Source: QYOJ01 sp043810345 (GTDB lineage: Bacteria; Bacteroidota; Bacteroidia; Bacteroidales; FEN-979). Taken from it: a DNA stretch of 7,527 bases. The notes under the pieces were generated by a model. The model was not told the DNA's origin and searched no databases. It worked only from the letters and a program-made list of their open reading frames with translations. Positions 1-6,881 of the stretch are shown piece after piece; position 1 is the first letter of the stretch, and each line of letters begins with the position of its first letter. Made by a program: the position numbers and the translations under genes. The stretch lies in the NCBI GenBank assembly GCA_043810345.1, contig JBDROF010000085.1, forward strand, positions 1 through 7,527, in the 5' to 3' direction.

Positions 1-1
1 C

Positions 2-637
2 GGGAAAGTCTTTTTTCCTGTTGCTCTCTCAGGGCATGCCGGCAAATTTATCGCCGGGGGAAAAGGGAAACAGATCGTCTGGGCCATTACCAAAGATAAT
101 CTGTTCATTGATGAAGAGATCTATGTAGAGTTGAGGGCCACTCCGATGGGCGCACAGCAGACCGAACCTGCTGTGGCCAGGGAGGAGCCTAAAGTGACCA
201 AAGAACCGGAATATGCATCCAAACAACCCAGGCAATATGTCTCTAAGACCTATTCCAAAGGAGGCGCCATTGCTCTTTCTGCCATCATGCCGGGGTTGGG
301 TATCACCAAGCAGAAAGAGGGCGGTGCCTACTGGCTCCTGGGACTGGCTACCTATGGGGCGGCTGCCGGTGGGGTAGTCTTCCATGTGCTGGCCAACAAC
401 TCTTACAATAATTACAAGGATGCCACAACTAGCATAGACCGGAATGTCTACTTTGAAAGCGCCACAAGCAAAGCGAACATCAGAGATATCCTGTTTTATT
501 CCGCAGCCGGGATCTGGGTCGTCAACATGGTATGGACCATCCTGACACCCAACAAGGTGAAGTCCACTTTTTCCCTCCATACCACCTTTGATCCCGTCGT
601 CAACAAACCAATGATCAGTATGACCGTTAACTTTTAG
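2..637 (+). CDS. C-terminal fragment of a two-TM membrane protein, resembles DUF5683-type
   Basis: The frame is open from base 2 to the TAG at 635-637 (211 residues), so the gene begins left of the window; a TTG at 131 is only an internal codon. Residues 1-48 look like the end of a beta-sandwich domain of a type common in Bacteroidota, with the pattern hydrophobic-SG..G...GGKGKQIVW. A charged Pro/Glu/Lys linker follows (about 50-78). The C-terminal part has a P-G-x-G turn (PGLGITKQ), a first hydrophobic helix at about 107-131, an NNYKDA segment, and a second hydrophobic helix at about 163-182. PGxG followed by two helices with N-Y-x-x-Y-x-D-A between them resembles DUF5683-like membrane proteins; this is by eye and moderate. 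Function is not known. The caspase gene starts 4 bases after its stop, so the two are probably co-transcribed. The missing N-terminus may hold further sensor or beta domains. Confidence 0.8.
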   Translation, partial: GKVFFPVALSGHAGKFIAGGKGKQIVWAITKDNLFIDEEIYVELRATPMGAQQTEPAVAREEPKVTKEPEYASKQPRQYVSKTYSKGGAIALSAIMPGLGITKQKEGGAYWLLGLATYGAAAGGVVFHVLANNSYNNYKDATTSIDRNVYFESATSKANIRDILFYSAAGIWVVNMVWTILTPNKVKSTFSLHTTFDPVVNKPMISMTVNF

Positions 638-641
638 TGCC

Positions 642-2360
642 ATGAAATCAACATTTTATCTTACAGTAATGATCCTGCTGGCACTCTGTGTCACCAGGTC
701 GGATGCCCAGATCATCACCGGGTCATCTTCCTCCAAACGGATTACGGCAGGCAAGGCCCCTGTGGTGACCAAGATGGTGAAATCCATTCCGGACCTGATC
801 ATCAAGAATGAAGAGTTCCTCGATCCAAATAATAATAACATTATCAACGGGAACGAGCGGTCAAGTATCCGGTTCCGGATAGAAAACCTGGGGAGTGGAA
901 CCGCCAGCAAAGTGCATGTGAAGGTCCGTCTGAAAGGTCGTGAGATCAGGGGATTGTCCTACCTGCGAACTCATCAGATCGGAGATATCAAGGGAGGGGA
1001 GACCAAAGAGGTGACCATCCCGGTACAGGGAAGCGTCGACCTGGACAACGGCTCGGCCGAGTTCCTCATCGAGGTATTGGAGGAGCTGGGTTTTGATGCT
1101 TACCCGCTGGAAATGAAGATCATAACACGGCCTTTTGAACCTCCGAAGGTGCTGATCACTGATGCCGTTTTCAGCACCCTTACAGGTGGCAAGGTACAGC
1201 TCAATGCCGGTATCCAGCTGAAAGTTCTCTTACAGAACATCGGGAAAGGAGATGCCAGGGATGTACAGATCCGGTTTCACCTTCCCAATCCTTACTGCAT
1301 GTTCCTGGGAGACACCGGCGTGATCTCTGTGGGCCCGTTGAGAAGCGGGGAGACACGGGAGTTTGATTTTGACTTCCTGGCTACCCGCCGGTATGCCGAT
1401 AACACCATTCCGGTGCAGGTCTTTCTTTCGGAATCCATGAACATGTATGCCCGGGATACCATGGTGGCGGTTCGGCTCGACCAGAACCTGGTCGCTAAGA
1501 ACCAGGTGGAGTTCAAACCAGTCATCGTGCCACAGGGTGATATCCAGATTGCCTCCCTTAGCTCTGATGTAGATAAGAACATTCCCCAGACCGGCGATAA
1601 GAGTCCGAATAAATATGCGCTCATTATCGGGAACGAGGAGTATTCGGAGTATCAGACCGGAATGAACACGGAGGTGAATGTAGATTTTGCCCGTAACGAT
1701 GCAAAAATTTTCCGGGAATATGTCATCAACACCCTTGGCTTCCCCGAGGAGAACGTCTACCTCCTGGAAGATGCCACGGCAGGAGCCATGGGTCAGAAGA
1801 TCGACATGATCACCAAACTGGTGACCAAGATCGGAAGTGATGCCGAAGTGATATTCTACTATGCAGGTCATGGTTTGCCGGATGAATCGACCCGTGTTCC
1901 ATACCTGATCCCGGTAGATGTTACCGCAGGGAATCTGCCCCGTGCCATTAAACTCTCCTCGGTTTACAACAAGTTCGGCGAAACAGGAGCCAAACGGATC
2001 ACTATCATTCTTGATGCCTGTTTCTCTGGAGGCGGCCGGGAGTCGGGGTTGCTGGCTGCAAGGGGAGTCAAGATCAAACCAGTGGAAGAGTTCCCTTCGG
2101 GTAATATGATCGTTTTTTGTGCCACCACCGGTGAACAGTCAGCCCTGCCACACCGCAAAGAGAAGCATGGCATGTTCACATACTTTCTCCTGAAAAAGTT
2201 GCAGGAGAACAGCGGAGGTCTTACCTATGGTGTTCTGGCTGACTATGTACGGCGGAATGTGGCCGTGGAGTCTCTGAAGATTAATCAGAAAGAGCAGGAC
2301 CCAACGGTTTCTGTCAGCGTCGACATCAAAGATGTATGGGAGTCCTGGAAATTACGATAA
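642..2360 (+). CDS. Exported caspase-family (peptidase C14-like, orthocaspase) protein with CARDB-like N-terminal domains
   Basis: A 572-residue predicted cysteine protease. Residues 1-22 are a Sec signal peptide (MKSTFYLTVMILLALC core, likely cut SDA|Q), so the protein should act outside the cytoplasm. Two beta-sandwich, CARDB-like domains follow at about 49-160 and 168-285, with typical N.G.G.A..V.V..RL strands. The first opens with DPNNNNIINGNE (61-72), which fits an EF-hand-like calcium loop (D1, N3, N5, I8, N9, E12). The caspase domain runs from about 323 (KYALIIGNEEY) to 555. Its catalytic pair is His410 in YYAGHG and Cys460 in DACFSG. In metacaspases and orthocaspases an Asp in the D-x-C motif helps form an Arg/Lys-preferring S1 pocket, and Asp458 is in that place; the specificity is inference. 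The ATG lies 4 bases after the upstream stop, and the next gene starts 12 bases after this stop or overlaps it by 25. There is no DUF4384 fused at the C-terminus; that domain is on the convergent gene instead. Confidence 0.93.
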   Translation: MKSTFYLTVMILLALCVTRSDAQIITGSSSSKRITAGKAPVVTKMVKSIPDLIIKNEEFLDPNNNNIINGNERSSIRFRIENLGSGTASKVHVKVRLKGREIRGLSYLRTHQIGDIKGGETKEVTIPVQGSVDLDNGSAEFLIEVLEELGFDAYPLEMKIITRPFEPPKVLITDAVFSTLTGGKVQLNAGIQLKVLLQNIGKGDARDVQIRFHLPNPYCMFLGDTGVISVGPLRSGETREFDFDFLATRRYADNTIPVQVFLSESMNMYARDTMVAVRLDQNLVAKNQVEFKPVIVPQGDIQIASLSSDVDKNIPQTGDKSPNKYALIIGNEEYSEYQTGMNTEVNVDFARNDAKIFREYVINTLGFPEENVYLLEDATAGAMGQKIDMITKLVTKIGSDAEVIFYYAGHGLPDESTRVPYLIPVDVTAGNLPRAIKLSSVYNKFGETGAKRITIILDACFSGGGRESGLLAARGVKIKPVEEFPSGNMIVFCATTGEQSALPHRKEKHGMFTYFLLKKLQENSGGLTYGVLADYVRRNVAVESLKINQKEQDPTVSVSVDIKDVWESWKLR

Positions 2361-5047
2361 AAACTTACAACTATGAAGACACATCAAGTTTGCAGTCCGC
2401 AGTCCGCAGTCCGCAGTCCGCAGTCCGCAATTCCCGTTTATCATTCCTCATTGTATTCCTGATCCTCCTTCTCCCTTCCTCATACCTATTTTCCCAGATA
2501 GATTCCACCTTCGAAGATATCCAGCGGGCCATGAACGAACAGTTTCAGGCTTTCGTAGCCCAGAACGAGCAAGAGTTCAACCAGTACGCCGAAGAGATCG
2601 ACCGGGAGTTTGCCAGTTACCTGAAACAGGCGTGGGAGGAGTTCGCCCTTTTTGCCGCGGTAAAACCCGACACAACCCCCAAACCGAAGGAACTTCCCAG
2701 GTTTGAACCACTCATGCAGACACTGACCCCCAGGGAGTTGCTGCTAGAACCTGCTGTTGGGACACCAGTGGAGATCCCGCCTGTCCCAAATGTGCCAGTC
2801 GTGCTGAAAACAGAGATGGAAGATCGGGACATCGAGTCTGCGACCATCGATTTTTACGGCACCACCCTCAACTTCGACTACGATCCCGGTCTGGTCATTG
2901 ACTTCCCTACCCCCTTTACCAATCAGCAGATCGGGGATTTCTGGGAGACTGCCAGCCTTACCGATTACGCTCCCCTGGTCAACCAGCTGACGGGGGCAAA
3001 AAGTCAAATGAACCTGAACGACTGGGGCTATTACCTCCTGGTCAACCAGTTCGCTGGTAAGATCAGTAATTCTACCAACACTTCCAGACTGGTGGCCTGG
3101 TACCTGCTGACCAAATCGGGCTACAAAATCCGGGTGGCTTATGCAGAAAACAAGATCTACCTGTTATTTCCTGCTGCCAACATGATTTACGGCATCAAAT
3201 ACTTCCTTATTGATTACATCAAGTATTACGCTCCTGATTTTCCGTTTGATAAGGTGGCCACTTATGAGAAGGACTTCCCGGAAGCCACCCGGATCCTTGA
3301 CCTGAATATTTACAACGCCCTGAATATAGGAACGGACCACGCCGACCGCCCTTTCCGGCTTACTTATGAAAACAAAGAGTGCAGTTTCACTGTCAAGTAC
3401 AACCTGAATGCCATAGAATTTTATAAAGACTATCCCCTCTGCGAGCTGCGGGTCTATTTTGATGCGGCAGTATCTCCGGAGATGAAAGAGTCGCTCCTGC
3501 TGGCGCTGCAACCTCACCTTGAAAACAGGTCGGAATCTTCGGCGGTGAACTTCCTGTTGAACTTCGTACAGAATGGATTTAAGTATAAAACCGACCCGGA
3601 GCAGTTTCACGGGATGGAGAAGTTTTTCTTCCCGGAAGAGGATTTCTACTATCCTTACTCCGACTGTGACGACCGTGCAGTGCTCTTCGCCTACCTGGTG
3701 CGGGAACTTCTCGAACTGAAGGTAGTTGGCGTAGAATACCCGGGACACGTTGCCACTGCTGTTCATTTTACCACGGAGGTACCGGGTGACTATATCGTTT
3801 GGAAGAACGAAAAATATGTGATAGCAGATCCCACTTATATCAACGCTCCGGTTGGGATGACCATGCCCGGCATGATCAACGAGAAAGCGAGAGTTATTGA
3901 GCTGGTCAACGGGCAGAATACCTCCCTCCAGTATGCAGATATATGGAAGCAGGCAGAGGCCTGTGGAGGGAAACCTGGCGACAACCAGCAAACCATCGTC
4001 ACCGACAGCGACGGTAACTCCTATGTAACCGGTTATTTCAGCGGCACGGCCCAATTCGGAAATACCACACTGACTTCGGTCAGGGGGCAAAATGATGTCT
4101 TCATCGCCGCCTTCAACAAAGCGGGGATGCCCTTATGGGCTGCCCAGGCAGGAGGCGACCGTAACGACCTTGGGTATAACATTGCGATGGATCGGAATGG
4201 CAATCTTTACATTACAGGTAGTTTCCATGGAACCATCAAATTCGGGAACCGATCGTTGCGGGCACCGGTTTATACCGATCTCTTCATGGCCAAGTACACC
4301 CCTGACGGGAAGTTGTTGTGGGTCAATCAGGCCGGACTGGACACCACCTCAGAGACCAGCGATTATATCTTCGTTACCTCTTTTACTCCTGGTGGAAAAC
4401 ACATCGACACCAGGTTGTATACCGGGGATGAAAATTTCAAGGATTACGGGATCAGTTTCGACCCGGAGGGGAATGCTTACTATACCGCCTCCTATACCAG
4501 TACGGTTGGACTGAACATCGACATGATCTGGCTCGATCTGGTTACCGATTTCAATGTCACCTCAACCCTGAAGGAGGAGAATGACAAGCAGTTGTCTGTC
4601 AACACAGAAAAGACAATTGCCGGGCTTTTCGCCGCCATCAGCCTGATCCGGGTTAACAATGTGGCGATCTCAGGAAAGGCTGTTCAGGATGCTTTCTTGA
4701 AATACAATCCCGGCTTTAAACAGGTAGCACCGAAGGTCTTCAATTGTATCGGCAAGGTTCAGGTGATGAAAAACAACGAAGGGATCGTTACCGTGACCAC
4801 TGAAGATCAAGACCCGGTGGTACTGGATAAGATCAAGATTTACCACGACGCCCGTTTGAAGGTGACCATGCTCCCCTCGGGAGATGCCAAAATGGAGATC
4901 CTTGGCGGCGTGAAGGTAGGAAAAGCCTTCATCTGGTTCCCTCTCAATTACGTTCGATTGTTTCGCACCAATGGCAATGTGCTGTTCGACTATGACGATG
5001 ACCACAGCCAGGTGACGCTGAACATGAAGAAGGATATGCTGTTTTAG
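2336..5047 (+). CDS. Exported transglutaminase-like protein with SBBP beta-propeller repeats; start codon uncertain because of a heptamer array
   Basis: A 903-residue open frame from ATG 2336. The N-terminal 33 residues are largely repeat-encoded (SAVRSPQ), followed by a hydrophobic signal core (35-52) ending YLFSQ. Residues 56-103 are acidic, Gln/Glu-rich and probably helical, followed by a Pro-rich linker. A middle region of Bacteroidota type (FWE.....Y..L, LNDWGYYLLVNQ) leads into a transglutaminase-like domain with Cys444 in SDCDDRA, His471 in PGHVATAV and Asp498 in IADPTY, the expected Cys-His-Asp triad. Such folds can be transglutaminases, proteases or amidases; which one is unknown. 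Residues about 548-722 hold two clear SBBP repeats (DSDGNSYVTGYF, DRNGNLYITGSF) and a divergent third (DPEGNAYYTASY). A C-terminal domain of about 180 residues is not recognised. The natural-looking start ATG 2373 (MKTHQ) is in a different frame and stops at TGA 2460-2462. Expression from 2336 would need initiation inside the caspase gene; TTG 2390 is another in-frame option. Confidence 0.85.
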   Translation: MGVLEITIKTYNYEDTSSLQSAVRSPQSAVRNSRLSFLIVFLILLLPSSYLFSQIDSTFEDIQRAMNEQFQAFVAQNEQEFNQYAEEIDREFASYLKQAWEEFALFAAVKPDTTPKPKELPRFEPLMQTLTPRELLLEPAVGTPVEIPPVPNVPVVLKTEMEDRDIESATIDFYGTTLNFDYDPGLVIDFPTPFTNQQIGDFWETASLTDYAPLVNQLTGAKSQMNLNDWGYYLLVNQFAGKISNSTNTSRLVAWYLLTKSGYKIRVAYAENKIYLLFPAANMIYGIKYFLIDYIKYYAPDFPFDKVATYEKDFPEATRILDLNIYNALNIGTDHADRPFRLTYENKECSFTVKYNLNAIEFYKDYPLCELRVYFDAAVSPEMKESLLLALQPHLENRSESSAVNFLLNFVQNGFKYKTDPEQFHGMEKFFFPEEDFYYPYSDCDDRAVLFAYLVRELLELKVVGVEYPGHVATAVHFTTEVPGDYIVWKNEKYVIADPTYINAPVGMTMPGMINEKARVIELVNGQNTSLQYADIWKQAEACGGKPGDNQQTIVTDSDGNSYVTGYFSGTAQFGNTTLTSVRGQNDVFIAAFNKAGMPLWAAQAGGDRNDLGYNIAMDRNGNLYITGSFHGTIKFGNRSLRAPVYTDLFMAKYTPDGKLLWVNQAGLDTTSETSDYIFVTSFTPGGKHIDTRLYTGDENFKDYGISFDPEGNAYYTASYTSTVGLNIDMIWLDLVTDFNVTSTLKEENDKQLSVNTEKTIAGLFAAISLIRVNNVAISGKAVQDAFLKYNPGFKQVAPKVFNCIGKVQVMKNNEGIVTVTTEDQDPVVLDKIKIYHDARLKVTMLPSGDAKMEILGGVKVGKAFIWFPLNYVRLFRTNGNVLFDYDDDHSQVTLNMKKDMLF
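2392..2429 (+). repeat. Heptanucleotide tandem array (GCAGTCC)x5 plus partial copy, inside a leader-coding region
   Basis: Five perfect head-to-tail GCAGTCC units at 2392-2426, then GCA. The array lies 19 bases after the A of ATG 2373 and before the signal-peptide core of the transglutaminase-like gene. All three frames of this strand read the same cycle S-P-Q-S-A-V-R without a stop, so the array is always translatable but sets the downstream frame. It is followed by C/T-rich sequence with a TCATTCC unit and a degenerate TCATTGT unit (2441-2454). Confidence 0.97.
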
Positions 5048-5051
5048 TTTC

Positions 5052-5079
5052 GGGTTGCGGGTTGCGGGTTGCTGGTTGC
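5052..5079 (+). repeat. Heptanucleotide tandem array (GGGTTGC)x3 plus TGGTTGC between convergent stop codons
   Basis: Four 7-base units fill most of the 41-base gap between the stop at 5045-5047 and the minus-strand stop at 5089-5091. Rotated, the unit is GTTGCGG, which differs from ACTGCGG (complement of the other arrays) at two of seven positions. A GTTGCGG unit also occurs at the edge of the large array (6683-6689), so the families appear related. No hairpin terminator is evident here. Confidence 0.93.
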
Positions 5080-5088
5080 TCGATGATG

Positions 5089-6792
5089 CTATTCCTTTTG
5101 AACGGTCGTAATATCTATCCGTTTTTCGGCTTGCATGATTCCGGGGGAGGTCGGTTTCATTCCCCGGAAGTTCTCCATGATTCTTTTCACATCCTCTTCA
5201 ATCACCAGGTAGCCATCTTTCTTTACCGTTTTCAAGGGTTGAAACGTTGCTGTTTGGGCCATGGCCTGCAGGGTTTCAGAACCAAAAGGAGCATCGCAAA
5301 CGAAGGGATAAGGGTAACGAATGGGTTTGTTCACGTTCTCTGCCGGGATGTTGAAATTATCCACCAGCATGGTTTTCTGTCCATTGGCCAGGTAGTAGAT
5401 TAAACGTACGTAGCAGGGTTTATTCACCTGCATAAATACCAGCATGGTATCCCCTTCCCGGAACAGCGGGTCATCTGTTCCCTGGTTGGTCCAGAGCGCT
5501 ACATCCAGTTCATCGGCCTGAACGGTTTTCTCTATGAACTCTTTTTGTCGTGAGATAGCCAGTGAGTAGTTTTCAGGCATGATCCGGATCTCATGATCCA
5601 TCATCCATTTTTCCGGGATGTACTCCTCCATGCTGGCCAGGCTTTTTCCGTCGTTGATCCGGCGAATGTTGGCGATGATCTTCAGATGATCCCCTTCATC
5701 CCAGAAGGTTCCAGACAAACTGTACACTTCGTTTCCTTCTTTAAGAGCGTCCCGGGCCGCATCGACGGTCTTGAGGTTAAATCCAACCACTGTCATCTTC
5801 TGTTCCAGTGTGGCGGCCAGCCGGGAGGCAAATTCACTGCCCATCCGGGAATCCTGGTAGGTAAAGGTACCCGTGATCAGGAAGCCTTCCGGGTCCAGGC
5901 TTCTGACCTGCCTTTTCAACCCGTTAGCCAGAAAAGAACAGGCTTCATCGAGAGTCAATCCTTTTCCCTGCCGGAGGTCGCTGATCCCCTTGTTTACATT
6001 ATACTCCAGCTGTGCTGTCGCGGAAGCCGGTTGTTCACGTCCCAGAGAGACGATCAGGGAGATGTCGTTCTCCATCTCCCTGAGAAGAGGGTAGCAATCA
6101 TAATAGGTTGACATAGCGGGCTCCAGGTTGCCGGTAGCTGCCAGCTCTGAGGCCAGCCGTATCTGACCGGCTAATTTTTTCTCCTTCTCTGAAAGACCTG
6201 CCTTGCAGGAGGAGACGAGATCGGAGATATTCAACCAGGCGATGGCGTAGGCCTCCCGTTTTTTCTGGTCCACGTAACTCTCGGTCTTCAATCCGGTCAA
6301 ACTCGCTTCCGCCGTAGAGGTGCTGGCCTGTTTAAAATGTTCCAGCGACTGGCTGTTCATGTTCTCGAGGTTGAAGGTGGCTGTGCTCTTGATCGTGACC
6401 CGGATCTGCTGGACCAGGTCGGCCTTGGCCAGCTTGATCAACCGGCCGGTAACCGGCTCCGTATCGTCATCCCGATCAAAGGATTCTGATTTAAACGAAG
6501 AGAGAAATTGCCCTTCCGGGAACATAGCACGGCGTTGGGAAGGGTTGATCCAGCCGGGAGCATCCTGGGCCATGAGGAATGAGGAATGAAGAACCGGAGC
6601 GAAGCGGAGCTCGGCGGAGCCAATGAGGAATACCAGGAAAATAAGGGAAGAAGGAGGAGGGAAGAAGGAAGAAGATTTCTGAGTTGCGGAGTGTAGACTG
6701 CGGACTGCGGACTGCGGACTGCGGACTGTGGATTGCGGACTGCGGACTGCGGACTGCGGACTGCGGACTGTGGATTGCGGACTGGGTTTCAT
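5089..6792 (-). CDS. Exported LPP20-like / DUF4384 protein with a repeat-encoded leader
   Basis: A 567-residue protein starting at ATG 6792. This start is chosen because a Bacteroidota promoter lies 22 bases upstream; the frame is open further, to 6876, but that extension would contain the promoter. Residues 4-32 are encoded by the heptamer array (SPQSTVR and SPQSAVR cycles). A hydrophobic stretch (48-58, SSLIFLVFLIG), a repeat-derived segment and HSSFLMAQ (69-76) follow, so the leader is unusually long; the likely cut is before or after Gln76. There is no lipobox cysteine, unlike classical LPP20 lipoproteins. Residues about 114-195 look LPP20-like (KADLVQQIRVTIKS, then AYAIAWLNI). A helical stretch at about 200-290 and an alpha/beta domain at about 300-395 (GFLITGTF, YSLSGTFWDEGDHLKI) follow. 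The C-terminal DUF4384-like domain is about 438-530 (FREGDTMLVFMQVNKPCYVRL, then CDAPFGSE). DUF4384 often accompanies bacterial caspase-like proteases, which links it to the convergent gene group. Domain calls are by eye. Confidence 0.88.
   Translation of the reverse strand: MKPSPQSTVRSPQSAVRSPQSTVRSPQSAVRSLHSATQKSSSFFPPPSSLIFLVFLIGSAELRFAPVLHSSFLMAQDAPGWINPSQRRAMFPEGQFLSSFKSESFDRDDDTEPVTGRLIKLAKADLVQQIRVTIKSTATFNLENMNSQSLEHFKQASTSTAEASLTGLKTESYVDQKKREAYAIAWLNISDLVSSCKAGLSEKEKKLAGQIRLASELAATGNLEPAMSTYYDCYPLLREMENDISLIVSLGREQPASATAQLEYNVNKGISDLRQGKGLTLDEACSFLANGLKRQVRSLDPEGFLITGTFTYQDSRMGSEFASRLAATLEQKMTVVGFNLKTVDAARDALKEGNEVYSLSGTFWDEGDHLKIIANIRRINDGKSLASMEEYIPEKWMMDHEIRIMPENYSLAISRQKEFIEKTVQADELDVALWTNQGTDDPLFREGDTMLVFMQVNKPCYVRLIYYLANGQKTMLVDNFNIPAENVNKPIRYPYPFVCDAPFGSETLQAMAQTATFQPLKTVKKDGYLVIEEDVKRIMENFRGMKPTSPGIMQAEKRIDITTVQKE
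6572..6592. repeat. Short heptamer array ATGAGGA x2 plus ATGAAGA
   Basis: Three 7-base units at 6572-6578, 6579-6585 and 6586-6592, with a lone further copy at 6623-6629. On the coding (minus) strand the unit is TCATTCC, whose translation cycle is S-F-L-I-P-H-S, and it encodes the end of the leader (HSSFLM). The other strand contains a stop, so this family is only readable in this direction. Confidence 0.85.
6596..6620. repeat. Ten-base-period repeat GGAGCnnnGC
   Basis: GGAGC recurs exactly every 10 bases at 6596, 6606 and 6616 (GGAGCGAAGC, GGAGCTCGGC, GGAGC). It sits between copies of the ATGAGGA heptamer within the leader-coding part of the DUF4384 gene and encodes the SAELRFAP stretch. 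Confidence 0.7.
6645..6672. repeat. Purine-rich 14-base tandem repeat, two copies
   Basis: GGGAAGAAGGAGGA (6645-6658) is followed directly by GGGAAGAAGGAAGA (6659-6672), one mismatch. The period is a multiple of seven, as in the neighbouring arrays. On the coding strand it is C/T-rich and encodes SSSFFPPPSS before the hydrophobic core. Confidence 0.8.
6683..6787. repeat. Large heptanucleotide array (ACTGCGG)n with an exact 42-base internal duplication
   Basis: About 15 consecutive 7-base units. The edges are degenerate (GTTGCGG 6683, AGTGTAG 6690, ACTGGGT 6781). The core 6697-6780 is two identical 42-base blocks (6697-6738 and 6739-6780). Each block is four ACTGCGG units, then ACTGTGG, then ATTGCGG. 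On the coding (minus) strand this is the same GCAGTCC repeat as at 2392-2429, in opposite genomic orientation, and encodes a 14-residue peptide repeat of residues about 4-31 just after the start codon. Confidence 0.97.
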
Positions 6793-6814
6793 GGGGATGG
6801 AGGTTTGGGGAAAG

Positions 6815-6845
6815 CAAATATAGTGAGCGTTGAGGGAAAAAGCAA
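6815..6845 (-). promoter_or_regulatory. Bacteroidota-type promoter of the DUF4384 gene
   Basis: On the minus strand, TATATTTG (6822-6815) fits the -7 consensus TAnnTTTG. A TTG (6845-6843) lies 20 bases further upstream, the expected place for the -33 box. The -7 box is 22 bases before ATG 6792, giving an estimated leader of about 16 bases, and it decides the start codon of that gene. Confidence 0.75.
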
Positions 6846-6855
6846 GGGATTGCTT
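6837..6855 (-). terminator. Possible weak terminator after the coiled-coil gene
   Basis: On the minus strand a 6-base stem AAGCAA/TTGCTT (6855-6850 with 6845-6840) with loop TCCC is followed by T residues to 6837. It lies 27 bases after the stop at 6882. The stem is short and AT-rich, and it overlaps the -33 box of the next promoter, so it may be chance. Confidence 0.3.
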
Positions 6856-6881
6856 CGTCCTTTGTCCACTACGCATTCCCG

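Noticed and set aside
131..637. TTG at 131 as the start of the first gene
   Set aside because: The same frame is open to the left edge and encodes a plausible beta-domain end upstream, so the gene is truncated by the window rather than starting here.
29..643. Minus-strand 204-residue open frame across the first gene and similar long antisense frames at 1230-1871 and 3164-4090
   Set aside because: They lie wholly antisense to genes with clear domains and show no recognisable motifs, signal peptide or promoter; they read as codon-bias shadows.
828..839. AAT trinucleotide microsatellite as a slippage site
   Set aside because: Only three AAT and one AAC codons; in frame and explained by the Asn-rich loop of the caspase-family protein.
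5101..5126. Terminator for the transglutaminase-like gene (AACGG/CCGTT stem then T run)
   Set aside because: The stem is only 5 pairs with a 13-base loop and lies inside the coding end of the convergent gene; chance is likely.
6683..6787. CRISPR array
   Set aside because: The repeats are 7 bases, directly abutting, with no spacers and no cas genes nearby.
6793..6876. Upstream extension of the DUF4384 gene to a start at 6876
   Set aside because: The extension would include the -7 and -33 boxes at 6815-6845, adds no recognisable signal peptide, and leaves Met-Lys at 6792 internal.
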